Part shown: one piece after another, positions 1 through 6,043 of the stretch
Layout of the letters: each line of letters opens with the position of its first letter
Numbering within the stretch: position 1 is the first letter of the stretch
Assembly (NCBI GenBank): GCA_030609665.1
Contig: JAUWBW010000017.1
Location: forward strand, 1-14,350
DNA: 14,350 nucleotides
Source of the DNA: Methanosarcinaceae archaeon
GTDB taxonomy: Archaea; Halobacteriota; Methanosarcinia; Methanosarcinales; Methanosarcinaceae
Reading direction: 5' to 3'
Translations under genes and position numbers: made by a program
Notes under the pieces: generated by a model
What the model was told of the DNA's origin: nothing
Databases searched by the model: none
Seen by the model: only the letters and a program-made list of their open reading frames with translations

Positions 1-159
1 ATCGTTGATCCCAAGGTAATGAATTGGCTGGTATGCCCAGTGTATGGAAAAAAATCCCCATCCGAGTCCGCCAATCAAATTACGGATCGTTTGGCGTTTT
101 GGGAGAATCGAGGATATAACCATCAACGCAACTGCAATCCATAGTACATTTTCTATCAT
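1..159 (-). CDS. artA: Probable archaeosortase A, N-terminal 53 residues (partial)
   Basis: The minus strand is open from an ATG at 159 to the window edge and encodes 53 residues. They start with a hydrophobic segment (about residues 5-20, ENVLWIAVALMVISS), then a short basic stretch (KRQTIR), then a second hydrophobic segment with GLGWGFFSIHWAYQPIHYL. The GW-FFS-HW-x4-HY pattern resembles the start of archaeosortase A. That family is a multi-pass membrane transpeptidase that processes PGF-CTERM surface proteins in methanogens and haloarchaea. A GGTG ribosome-binding site lies about 8 nt before the ATG, which supports this start. The gene is divergent from the Nudix gene. The catalytic Cys/Arg/His region lies outside the window, so the family call rests on N-terminal resemblance only. 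It could be another multi-pass membrane protein. Confidence 0.55.
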   Translation of the reverse strand, partial: MIENVLWIAVALMVISSILPKRQTIRNLIGGLGWGFFSIHWAYQPIHYLGIND

Positions 160-226
160 TTTTTAAGCACCTTTTAATAGGTATTTCTTCTATATTATAA
201 ATGATTAGTATAAAGGTTTTGTTCGA
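160..226. promoter_or_regulatory. Shared divergent promoter between artA-like gene and Nudix gene
   Basis: This 67-bp AT-rich gap carries a TATA-like tract at 190-203. Read on the plus strand it lies about 26-30 bp before the Nudix ATG, so that transcript would be nearly leaderless. Read on the minus strand it lies about 35-40 bp before the artA-like ATG, leaving a short leader that contains GGTG. A second TATA-like stretch (AGTATAAAGG) lies at about 207-216. Confidence 0.45.
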
Positions 227-643
227 ATGGTGCCTATTACCCCGAAATTGACTGTCGATGCCGTAATAATCTTAAATGGTAAGATTGTACTCATCAAGAG
301 AAAGAACCCGCCGTATCAGGGCAATTTTGCATTACCAGGAGGTTTTGTAGAAATTGGCGAGACCACTGAAGAGGCGACTGTGCGCGAAGTACATGAAGAA
401 ACGGGTCTTTCAATAAAGATCATTAAGTTACTTGGCGTATATTCTGACCCATTGCGCGACCCGCGCGGACATACGGTGTCAGTTTGTTATCTTGTATCCG
501 GCGAAGGCGAACCAAAGGCAGATTCGGATGCAGAGGATATCGGACTTTTTGATATTACAGATATGCCAAAAATGGCATTTGACCATAATATGATAATAGA
601 TAATGCAAGAGATGATATTGATGCAATTTTGTCCAAAATGTAA
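227..643 (+). CDS. Nudix hydrolase, ADP-ribose pyrophosphatase type
   Basis: This is a 138-residue protein, a normal length for a single-domain Nudix hydrolase. The Nudix box G-x5-E-x7-RE-V-x-EE-x-G-L is complete at residues 39-61, with the metal-binding REVHEE at 53-58. The stretch GVYSDPLRDPRGHT (70-83) after the box is typical of archaeal ADP-ribose pyrophosphatases, which hydrolyse ADP-ribose to AMP and ribose 5-phosphate in the cytosol. The first strands (LTVDAVIIL, KIVLIKRKNPP) also fit that group. The last 23 bp overlap the start of tfs, so the two genes are probably co-transcribed and translationally coupled. A TATA tract about 27 bp upstream suggests a nearly leaderless mRNA. The Nudix fold is certain from the motif; substrate is inferred from the subfamily signature. 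Confidence 0.9.
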   Translation: MVPITPKLTVDAVIILNGKIVLIKRKNPPYQGNFALPGGFVEIGETTEEATVREVHEETGLSIKIIKLLGVYSDPLRDPRGHTVSVCYLVSGEGEPKADSDAEDIGLFDITDMPKMAFDHNMIIDNARDDIDAILSKM

Positions 644-935
644 AAGTATGATGTTTCCGGCACAAGGTGTATTGAAATGTAAGAAATGCGGTCATGTATT
701 GGATAAAAAGGAAGAAGGTGAAGCTTTTGTTTCTAAATCCAAGCGAGATGAACGCGAGGTAATCGTTCTTGATGGTAACGAAGCTCAAGGTCTTCCTACG
801 ACGCAAATACGGTGTCCAAAATGCGAGCACAATGTTGCATACTGGTGGTTGCGGCAACTCCGGTCGGCCGATGAATCGGAAACACGTTTTTTAAAATGCG
901 TCAAGTGCGGTGCAACATGGCGTGAATACGACTGA
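621..935 (+). CDS. tfs: Transcription elongation/cleavage factor TFS
   Basis: TFS is the archaeal counterpart of TFIIS and RPB9. It stimulates RNA polymerase to cleave backtracked RNA, rescuing stalled complexes and improving fidelity. The protein has 104 residues. The N-terminal zinc ribbon is CPKC near the start followed by CKKC. The C-terminal zinc ribbon is CPKC...CVKC with the acidic tip loop RSADESET, whose Asp-Glu pair enters the polymerase active site. I chose the ATG at 621 over the in-frame ATG at 603 because homologues start directly before the first CPKC and because GAGATGAT sits 4-11 nt upstream. The gene overlaps the Nudix gene by 23 bp and precedes pcn, a transcription/replication grouping also familiar from methanogens. 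Confidence 0.95.
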   Translation: MQFCPKCKSMMFPAQGVLKCKKCGHVLDKKEEGEAFVSKSKRDEREVIVLDGNEAQGLPTTQIRCPKCEHNVAYWWLRQLRSADESETRFLKCVKCGATWREYD

Positions 936-963
936 GAGTGTTGATAAATAGTATTGCAACTCT

Positions 964-1085
964 TACGAGAAAATCCTCGCTATGCTCGGATTAACTCGAA
1001 CTATATAATTCTATAAATTATATACTACGAGAAAAATCTCTCTCCGGTCGATTTAACTCGAACTATATATTTAAAAAATATATAC
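964..1085. repeat. Two tandem ~61-bp repeats with AT palindromes upstream of pcn
   Basis: Unit 1 (964-1025) and unit 2 (1026-1085) both start TACGAGAAAA, share the identical 17-mer TTAACTCGAACTATATA (991-1007 and 1053-1069), and end in a palindrome followed by TATATAC. The palindromes differ but each pairs perfectly: 1002-1010 with 1016-1024, and 1064-1072 with 1076-1084. A degenerate third start follows at 1086 (TATGGAAAAA). The rest of the 936-1163 gap holds the pcn promoter and no credible gene. Confidence 0.75.
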
Positions 1086-1103
1086 TATGGAAAAACAAGG
1101 ACA

Positions 1104-1156
1104 CTTATATAACTTAATGGATATAATGAAGTTGAAATTCAAATTATTTGATGGAG
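1104..1156 (+). promoter_or_regulatory. pcn promoter and ribosome-binding site
   Basis: CTTATATAAC at 1104-1113 is a good archaeal TATA box. It predicts a start near 1135 and a leader of about 29 nt. GGAG at 1153-1156 is the ribosome-binding site, 7 nt before the pcn ATG. Confidence 0.5.
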
Positions 1157-1163
1157 AATTTAC

Positions 1164-1901
1164 ATGTTCAAGGCAACAATTGATGCAAATCTTCTAAAGG
1201 ATTCGATCGAATCACTATCGGTACTTGTCGATGAGGCAAGGTTTAGGATATCCCCGGAAGGAATCGCAGTAAGAGCTGTGGATCCTGCAAACGTTGCAAT
1301 GGTCAGCTTTGACTTGCCAGCCAGTGCATTTGATGGATTCGAGGCTGATGATTCTGAAATTGGGATGGACCTTAACAAAGTGACTGATATTTTAGGTGTG
1401 ATCGATAAAAACGAAACGGTTTTGATGGAACTTGATGAGATGTCCCAGAAACTCTTAATACAGATTGGGGGGCTGTCTTATACTATTTCATTACTTGACC
1501 CGTCAACGATCCGTGCTGAGCCAAAGATTCCGCAGTTAGAGTTGCCGGCAGAGGTAGTCTTAAATGGTACAGACCTGCGCAAGGCTGTAAAGGCTGCTGA
1601 AAAGATAAGTGATCATATGTTGCTTGGTGTTGAAGGGGATGTATTTTTCATGGAAGCGGAAGGTGATACTGACCGTGTGAGGCTCGAGATGGCACGCGAC
1701 CAGTTGATCGATCTCAAGCCGGGAGATGCACGTTCTTTGTTCTCACTGGATTACCTTACAGATATCGCAAAACCTGCTTCAAAATCGAATGAAGTGACAT
1801 TATCTCTCGGACTGGATTTCCCGATAAAGATCAATTTTGCGATCCCGAACAGCGATGGAAAAGTAGGATACCTGTTAGCACCAAGGATCGAGTCCGATTA
1901 A
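1164..1901 (+). CDS. pcn: DNA polymerase sliding clamp PCNA
   Basis: A 245-residue protein of standard archaeal PCNA length. It forms a ring around DNA that tethers replicative polymerases, FEN1, ligase and RNase HII at the fork. The opening FKATIDANLLKDSIESLSVLVDEARFRI and the following GIAVRAVDPANVAMV are the classic domain-1 signature. The interdomain connecting loop that receives PIP-box partners is at about residues 112-125 (DPSTIRAEPKIP). Domain 2 follows, with the C-terminal YLLAPRIE strand. A GGAG site 7 nt upstream fixes the ATG. priL begins 4 bp after the stop, so clamp and primase subunit are very likely one operon. Two palindromic repeat units lie just upstream of its promoter. 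Confidence 0.97.
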   Translation: MFKATIDANLLKDSIESLSVLVDEARFRISPEGIAVRAVDPANVAMVSFDLPASAFDGFEADDSEIGMDLNKVTDILGVIDKNETVLMELDEMSQKLLIQIGGLSYTISLLDPSTIRAEPKIPQLELPAEVVLNGTDLRKAVKAAEKISDHMLLGVEGDVFFMEAEGDTDRVRLEMARDQLIDLKPGDARSLFSLDYLTDIAKPASKSNEVTLSLGLDFPIKINFAIPNSDGKVGYLLAPRIESD

Positions 1902-1905
1902 GGGT

Positions 1906-2988
1906 ATGGATGACAGAGACCTTGCATTATATCCATTCATTTCAGAGGCATCCGCTTATGTGGGTAGCCTCGGCTTTTCTCTTGATAGGTTGATAACATC
2001 ACGTGCACTGGATCTTGCACGCATTCGTGGTAAGGAGCGCGTGATACAATCATTATCAGGAGAGATTAATAAGCCACCACTAACAGGTTCTGAAGAAGGA
2101 CCTTTATTGATCGAACTTCTGTCATACCCTTTTGCAAGAATTCTTATTTCTTGCGTTGATGATCCTTTTTTGACCCGCCGTTACTCACTTGCAGAAGCGG
2201 TGGCTGCATACACATTATTAAAAACCCGTGATACGGATTTTTTGAGCAATCTTGGCAATGATTTCGGTGTGGTTGCTAACCCATCGGATTCTCATTTTGA
2301 CATCAATTTCACGGATTATATCAAACTTGCCAGTTCTATGAAAGATCTCAAATGGAAACTTGTAAACCGTAAACTTGACCATGGAAATGTGCGCATAAAA
2401 AAGGAAGAGTTTGCGCGTCTTTTGCAGGAAGCTGTGCGCGCGCGCATACAGGATTCACTCCCTATCGAAGTTCCCGAAGAGATATGCGAACTCTGCGCAC
2501 CGCATCTTGATGAAATAAAAGTAATCCTTGATGAGCGAAAGACCGAGTACGGCGCAGGCGATTTTGAGGCTGTTGAAAGCGATTTGTTTCCGCCATGCAT
2601 TGCCCATGCTATTGCAAACACTATGGCAGGCGTAAACCTTGCGCACTCCATGCGATTTGCCATGACATCGTTCTTGCTAACAGTTGGAATGACTGTGGAT
2701 GAGATTATAAACATGTTCAACATTTCGCCCGATTTTGATGTTGAAAAGACGCGCTACCAGATAGAGCACATATCAGGTTCATCAGGAACGACATATAAAC
2801 CCCCCTCATGCGACACCATGAAAACCTACGGCAATTGTTATGGCGAAGATGAGTTGTGCAAGCGCATAAGGCATCCGTTGAACTATTACCGCAGGAAGTT
2901 GTGGTTCAAGAGCAAGGATGAGGAGAAAGTTCAGGACGAGGGCAAGAGTGTGGATAAAGGTGAAGTTGCGGCTTCGGAACAAAAATAA
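1906..2988 (+). CDS. priL: DNA primase large subunit PriL
   Basis: This 360-residue protein is the non-catalytic subunit of the archaeal/eukaryotic-type primase. It pairs with PriS and uses a C-terminal [4Fe-4S] domain to support primer initiation. Four cysteines fit the cluster ligands: C231 (PPC), C302 (PPSC), C311 (YGNC) and C318 (ELC). They are followed by the conserved KRIRHPLNYYRRK basic motif. The N-terminal part is the helical domain that contacts PriS. The tail after about residue 335 is charged, low in complexity and probably disordered. It starts 4 bp after the pcn stop, so expression is probably coupled to the clamp gene. priS is not in the window. Confidence 0.93.
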   Translation: MDDRDLALYPFISEASAYVGSLGFSLDRLITSRALDLARIRGKERVIQSLSGEINKPPLTGSEEGPLLIELLSYPFARILISCVDDPFLTRRYSLAEAVAAYTLLKTRDTDFLSNLGNDFGVVANPSDSHFDINFTDYIKLASSMKDLKWKLVNRKLDHGNVRIKKEEFARLLQEAVRARIQDSLPIEVPEEICELCAPHLDEIKVILDERKTEYGAGDFEAVESDLFPPCIAHAIANTMAGVNLAHSMRFAMTSFLLTVGMTVDEIINMFNISPDFDVEKTRYQIEHISGSSGTTYKPPSCDTMKTYGNCYGEDELCKRIRHPLNYYRRKLWFKSKDEEKVQDEGKSVDKGEVAASEQK

Positions 2989-3000
2989 TTTTTATCTTTT
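2989..3000 (+). terminator. Oligo-T terminator after priL
   Basis: TTTTTATCTTTT follows the priL stop directly. Archaeal RNA polymerase terminates on such T-rich tracts without needing a hairpin. There is no competing gene on this strand for several hundred bases. Confidence 0.4.
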
Positions 3001-3001
3001 G

Positions 3002-3042
3002 GTTTAGGTAGTTTTAATACCGAGGCAATCCGCCGCAGGCGG
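3002..3042. repeat. Partial copy of the 5912-6023 element's left part
   Basis: GTTTAGGTAGTTTT at 3002-3015 is identical to 5918-5931. Both are followed, at the same 28-bp offset, by a GC hairpin (3030-3042 here, 5946-5958 there), with CCGAG-x-CAATC in between. Similarity ends after the hairpin and I found no right-hand inverted end here, so this looks like a fragment or diverged relative. Confidence 0.6.
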
Positions 3043-3224
3043 CGTATCCCGCCACCATCGATAAAAATCTCATCTTTTCGCATTTAACGGACAAAGTGAA
3101 TTATCTTATAGACATTGGGCACAATTTTCGTTGAACATATACTTTCAAATTATACATCACGATCAATCCAATTAACATGAAGGATTTTCTTGGTCGGTGG
3201 TAGGGGAATGCGCCGCCTGCTGCG
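3031..3224. other. GC-rich inverted repeat spanning the priL-cfbB gap
   Basis: Bases 3031-3044 are the reverse complement of 3211-3224 at 13 of 14 positions. Similarity continues inward with small gaps to about 3061 and 3194. These arms are GC-rich in an AT-rich gap and enclose about 130 bp without a credible ORF. A TATA-like TTTATATA (about 3248-3255) lies 25-30 bp outside the right arm and could drive minus-strand transcription starting near it. The remainder of 2989-3269 shows no gene. Confidence 0.45.
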
Positions 3225-3269
3225 ATTTAATTGGTTTTAGCACCATCTATATAAATCTACATTTATCAC

Positions 3270-4595
3270 TCACTTACGCCCGTATTTCCTGCACATATCA
3301 ACAAATCTTCCAACCGGAAACGTAGCCGGATGCGCATGCATGTAACTTGCCATTGAGTTGTGCTCGACTATTCCATCCATTCCGTCCTCAATTCCTTTTC
3401 CGCGCAGCATATCGTATGCAAACCTGCTGTCTCGTGCACATTCTGTGAGCGAATAATGAAACTCGTGTCCCCTGATAGTACCTTTGACCAGCGGCATACC
3501 ATCCCGCGCGCGTGCTTCGGTGTATCCGAGAGCCTGGAATCTGCCGGTCTGTCTTGTTTCGGCAGAAAATACATCCGCCATGCGGTATGTTGTACCCTCT
3601 ATCTCGTATGAACTGCAAAGATACTGCAATCCCCCGCATTCGCCATATATTGGCATGCCATTAGCAGCGAGTTGCTTGAGAGCGCGCGTAGTTTTTGAGT
3701 TTTCAAGCTGTGCGATGTGGAGTTCGGGGTACCCGCCTCCGAAATAGATACCGTCAACATCAGGCAGTTCGCCGTTGAGCGGACTGAAGAACTCAATTTG
3801 CGCGCCGTGCCGTTCAATTGAATCGAACATGTCCTGATAGTAGAAACAGAAGGCACTGTCAAGCGCCACGCCAATCTTCACATCCTGCACGGCAGGGTTA
3901 TCCGGCTGCGGCGCGGGTTTGGGTGCACGCGAGGTTTCAGCGACCGATATGACTGCATCGAGGTCGATGTTCGCTTCGATGAACTCTGCAAGGGCGCTGG
4001 TGTCGTATTCATTTTCGGATGCCATGTGAAGTCCGAGGTGGCGTGAAGGGACTGTAAGATCCTTGTTTCGCGGCAGTGTTCCGATGATTGGTATGTCTGT
4101 GAGTGCATCTCTTAACAGGCGCGCGTGCCGCTCGCTTCCGACTTGGTTTAATATGACGCCTGCAACATTGACCTGTTTGTCAAATTCTGAGAAACCCTTG
4201 ACGATCGCAGCAGCACTTCGTGACATCCCGTGGACGTTAATCACAAGTATCACGGGTATGTCCAGTGTTTTTGCGACATGGGCGGAACTGGCAATTTCTG
4301 TGGAGTCCACGCCGTCGAATAGTCCCATCACTCCCTCAATAACTGCGATGTCAGCCTCCCCTGACGTGCGGGCGAATGTTTCACGTACACCCTTGACCCC
4401 CATCATATAGGTGTCAAGATTCCGCGAAGGCACACCGCAGATGGCTGTGTGATGGGTCGGGTCTATGTAATCGGGTCCGACCTTGTAGGGTTGGACCTTT
4501 TGATTACGTTTTGTGAGGGCTGCCATGATTCCCATGGCTACTGTGGTCTTTCCAACACCACTGTGTGTTCCTGCTATGAGTATTGCTTTTGTCAT
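3270..4595 (-). CDS. cfbB: Cobyrinate / Ni-sirohydrochlorin a,c-diamide synthase (CbiA/CfbB family)
   Basis: This 441-residue glutamine-dependent amidase converts the a and c acetate side chains of a corrin or Ni-sirohydrochlorin to amides, using ATP and glutamine. In methanogens the same family serves coenzyme F430 (CfbB) and cobamide synthesis (CbiA). The Walker A motif GTHSGVGKT is at residues 9-17, followed by YKVGPDYIDP and EGVMGLFDG, typical of the synthetase half. The C-terminal type-I glutaminase half has the nucleophile C320 in GECGGLQYL and the late His-rich HNSMASYMHAHP. No strong ribosome-binding site precedes the ATG, but a TATA box sits about 30 bp upstream, so the mRNA is probably leaderless. 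It stands alone, divergent from moaA. The sequence does not decide between F430 and cobamide roles; it may do both. Confidence 0.9.
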   Translation of the reverse strand: MTKAILIAGTHSGVGKTTVAMGIMAALTKRNQKVQPYKVGPDYIDPTHHTAICGVPSRNLDTYMMGVKGVRETFARTSGEADIAVIEGVMGLFDGVDSTEIASSAHVAKTLDIPVILVINVHGMSRSAAAIVKGFSEFDKQVNVAGVILNQVGSERHARLLRDALTDIPIIGTLPRNKDLTVPSRHLGLHMASENEYDTSALAEFIEANIDLDAVISVAETSRAPKPAPQPDNPAVQDVKIGVALDSAFCFYYQDMFDSIERHGAQIEFFSPLNGELPDVDGIYFGGGYPELHIAQLENSKTTRALKQLAANGMPIYGECGGLQYLCSSYEIEGTTYRMADVFSAETRQTGRFQALGYTEARARDGMPLVKGTIRGHEFHYSLTECARDSRFAYDMLRGKGIEDGMDGIVEHNSMASYMHAHPATFPVGRFVDMCRKYGRK

Positions 4596-4618
4596 TGTTA
4601 CTGGTAAATTGGATTGAT

Positions 4619-4638
4619 TTGATATATATCATGTGATA
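4619..4638 (-). promoter_or_regulatory. cfbB TATA box with adjoining dyad
   Basis: TTGATATATATCA (4619-4631) lies about 30 bp before the cfbB ATG and fits a TATA box giving a leaderless or nearly leaderless transcript. Directly upstream in the gene's sense is TATCA-TG-TGATA (4627-4638), a small dyad touching the TFB recognition region. Confidence 0.45.
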
Positions 4639-4669
4639 ATATGACATTGCCTGCATTTCTATTCGGCTT

Positions 4670-4722
4670 TGTGTAATAAAGTACATCCTGTGTAGAAAGT
4701 CAGGAATCTGTGTATAAAGTCG
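4670..4722. promoter_or_regulatory. Three direct TGTGTA repeats between cfbB and moaA
   Basis: TGTGTA occurs at 4670, 4689 and 4709, each followed by two bases and AAAGT. The 19-20 bp spacing is about two helical turns, which would place a bound regulator on one DNA face. An inverted half-site TACACA is at 4739-4744. The array lies upstream of both divergent promoters. The cognate regulator is unknown. Confidence 0.45.
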
Positions 4723-4766
4723 GGCCATAATTCAACTCTACACACCAAAGCCGGTCCATTCAAAAT

Positions 4767-4797
4767 AGTTAAATAGATATTGTGTGTGTACACAGCC
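4767..4797 (+). promoter_or_regulatory. moaA TATA box and TGTGTACACA operator-like palindrome
   Basis: AGTTAAATAGATAT (4767-4780) is TATA-like and centred about 26 bp before the moaA ATG, so the transcript should start at or next to the start codon. The perfect palindrome TGTGTACACA (4785-4794) lies between the TATA box and the start codon, a classic archaeal repressor position. It contains the same TGTGTA half-site as the upstream array. Confidence 0.5.
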
Positions 4798-5721
4798 ATG
4801 AATTCAACCTCCGGACCGGATGCACAAAACGTTCTTACTGACAAATTCGGGCGCACGGTCACAAGCCTTAGGATATCTATCACAAACCGCTGCAATTATG
4901 ATTGCATTTATTGTCACCATGAGGGTGACACAAGCAGCAGAGGGGAGATGTCGGTTGAAACTATATCAAACATCGTACACGCCGCATCTAATATGGGTGT
5001 TGATAAGGTAAAGTTCTCAGGTGGTGAGCCACTTATGCGGAAAGATTTTGAAGATATCTTGTCTTCACTCCCAAAACTGCGTGATGTATCAGTAACTACG
5101 AATGGATCATTCCTAAAAGGACGGGCGCAGGATCTTAAAGATGCAGGACTTGACCGCGTAAATATTAGTCTTGATTCACTTGACCCAAACGTGTATCGTT
5201 TTATCACACACAGCCGTCCCGATGCATTAAACGGTGTTCTTGATGGAATTCACAGTGCAGTTGATGCAGGGCTTACGCCTGTGAAATTAAATATGGTGCT
5301 GCTCAAAGGGGTAAATGATAATGAGATATACGACATGCTTGATTTTACACGGACGTATGATGGTCAGGTGATTTTACAGCTCATTGAGCTAATGGATTTT
5401 AATGATGTTTCTCAATATCAGATAGATGCAAATTCTGTTGAGGATGATCTAACCTTGCGCGCAGATGAGATTCGGGTCAGAACCATGCATCGTAGGAAAA
5501 AATTTATAATCAACGGTGCGGAAGTAGAACTTGTACGTCCGGTGGACAATTCGGAGTTTTGTGCTAACTGCAACCGACTAAGGGTGACTGCGGATGGCAA
5601 ACTTAAACCATGCTTGTTGGTGAATGACAATCTTGTTGATGTAAATGGTATGTCTTTGAAGGACATACCACAAATGTTAAAACATGCAGTTAGTATACGT
5701 GTGCCGTATTGTAGGAATTGA
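4798..5721 (+). CDS. moaA: GTP 3',8-cyclase MoaA (molybdopterin biosynthesis)
   Basis: A 307-residue radical-SAM enzyme that rearranges GTP to 3',8-cyclo-GTP, the first step of molybdopterin/tungstopterin synthesis. The SAM cluster motif is C32-x3-C36-x2-C39 (CNYDCIYC). KFSGGEPLMR, NISLDS and the second-cluster cysteines C255, C258 and C272 (CANC...KPC) identify MoaA rather than a general radical-SAM protein. I start at the ATG at 4798, because the longer frame needs a TTG at 4780 lying inside the promoter. There is no ribosome-binding site, consistent with a leaderless mRNA. The C-terminus (AVSIRVPYCRN) lacks the Gly-Gly tail of bacterial MoaA; I believe archaeal homologues commonly lack it too. 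The 49-codon gene follows by 27 bp. Methanogens need this cofactor for formylmethanofuran dehydrogenase. Confidence 0.93.
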   Translation: MNSTSGPDAQNVLTDKFGRTVTSLRISITNRCNYDCIYCHHEGDTSSRGEMSVETISNIVHAASNMGVDKVKFSGGEPLMRKDFEDILSSLPKLRDVSVTTNGSFLKGRAQDLKDAGLDRVNISLDSLDPNVYRFITHSRPDALNGVLDGIHSAVDAGLTPVKLNMVLLKGVNDNEIYDMLDFTRTYDGQVILQLIELMDFNDVSQYQIDANSVEDDLTLRADEIRVRTMHRRKKFIINGAEVELVRPVDNSEFCANCNRLRVTADGKLKPCLLVNDNLVDVNGMSLKDIPQMLKHAVSIRVPYCRN

Positions 5722-5748
5722 TAAAGGAAAATGATGGAGTGATTAATT

Positions 5749-5898
5749 ATGGAAATTGAACTTACAATTGATGGTGAAAAGATTGTTATGAATGATTTTG
5801 TACAGAAGGTACTTGGAAATATTGTTGCCGGGGCAGTTGAGCCTTTGCATGGGGTAGGGGATAGCTGGAGTAATGTATCTCTTAAGATCAAGCAGTAG
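5749..5898 (+). CDS. Conserved-looking 49-residue protein, function unknown
   Basis: A short ORF encodes 49 residues beginning MEIELTIDGEKIVMNDF and ending NVSLKIKQ. It has no Cys, signal peptide or membrane segment. The pattern suggests beta-beta-helix-beta: two strands, an amphipathic helix (FVQKVLGNIVAGAVEPL) and a last strand. GGAGTGAT ends 5 nt before the ATG and is a strong ribosome-binding site, which is the main reason to accept it. Codon use matches its neighbours. It lies 27 bp after moaA on the same strand and probably shares its transcript, but a molybdopterin role is not implied. I have an impression that similar small proteins exist in methanogens but cannot name a family. Confidence 0.65.
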   Translation: MEIELTIDGEKIVMNDFVQKVLGNIVAGAVEPLHGVGDSWSNVSLKIKQ

Positions 5899-5911
5899 TT
5901 GTAAAAATATA

Positions 5912-6023
5912 GTATTTGTTTAGGTAGTTTTGGTTCCGAGTCAATCCGCCTGCGGCGGGTTGCTGCACGGGGTCTAGCAATTTGGACTGTGCATCGTTTA
6001 ATCAAAACCCGCTAAACAAATAC
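5912..6023. mobile_element. 112-bp MITE-like element with inverted ends and 8-bp flanking repeat
   Basis: The ends GTATTTGTTTAG (5912-5923) and CTAAACAAATAC (6012-6023) are perfect 12-bp inverted repeats. Pairing resumes after a 3-bp mismatch (GTTTTG with CAAAAC), giving 20 of 24 matches over 5912-5935 and 6000-6023. AAAATATA occurs directly outside both ends (5904-5911 and 6024-6031), like a target-site duplication. Inside are a GC hairpin (5946-5958) and a TGCAC...GTGCA dyad, but no ORF. It sits between convergent genes, 13 bp or more from the surE stop. Alternatively it is a bidirectional terminator-like structure; the AT-rich flanking repeat could be chance. Confidence 0.6.
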
Positions 6024-6043
6024 AAAATATATATTGCATCGAA

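Noticed and set aside
555..857. Minus-strand ORF of 100 codons
   Set aside because: It is antisense to the Nudix and tfs genes, has no family signature, and tfs is unambiguous in the other strand.
2989..3269. SRP RNA or RNase P RNA in the priL-cfbB gap
   Set aside because: Closed-end pairing is suggestive, but none of the conserved core motifs I know for these RNAs is present and the interior is AT-rich.
4780..4797. Upstream extension of moaA from a TTG
   Set aside because: The TTG codon overlaps the end of the TATA box and the extension runs through the operator-like palindrome; the ATG at 4798 fits a leaderless transcript and family starts.
5936..5999. tRNA-like or known structured RNA inside the 112-bp element
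   Set aside because: The hairpins do not form a cloverleaf and there is no T-loop motif; the inverted ends and flanking repeat explain the structure better.
5418..6005. Minus-strand ORF of 195 codons
   Set aside because: It lies opposite the end of moaA, the 49-codon gene and the MITE-like element. Its composition is unlike a real protein and no ribosome-binding site was seen.
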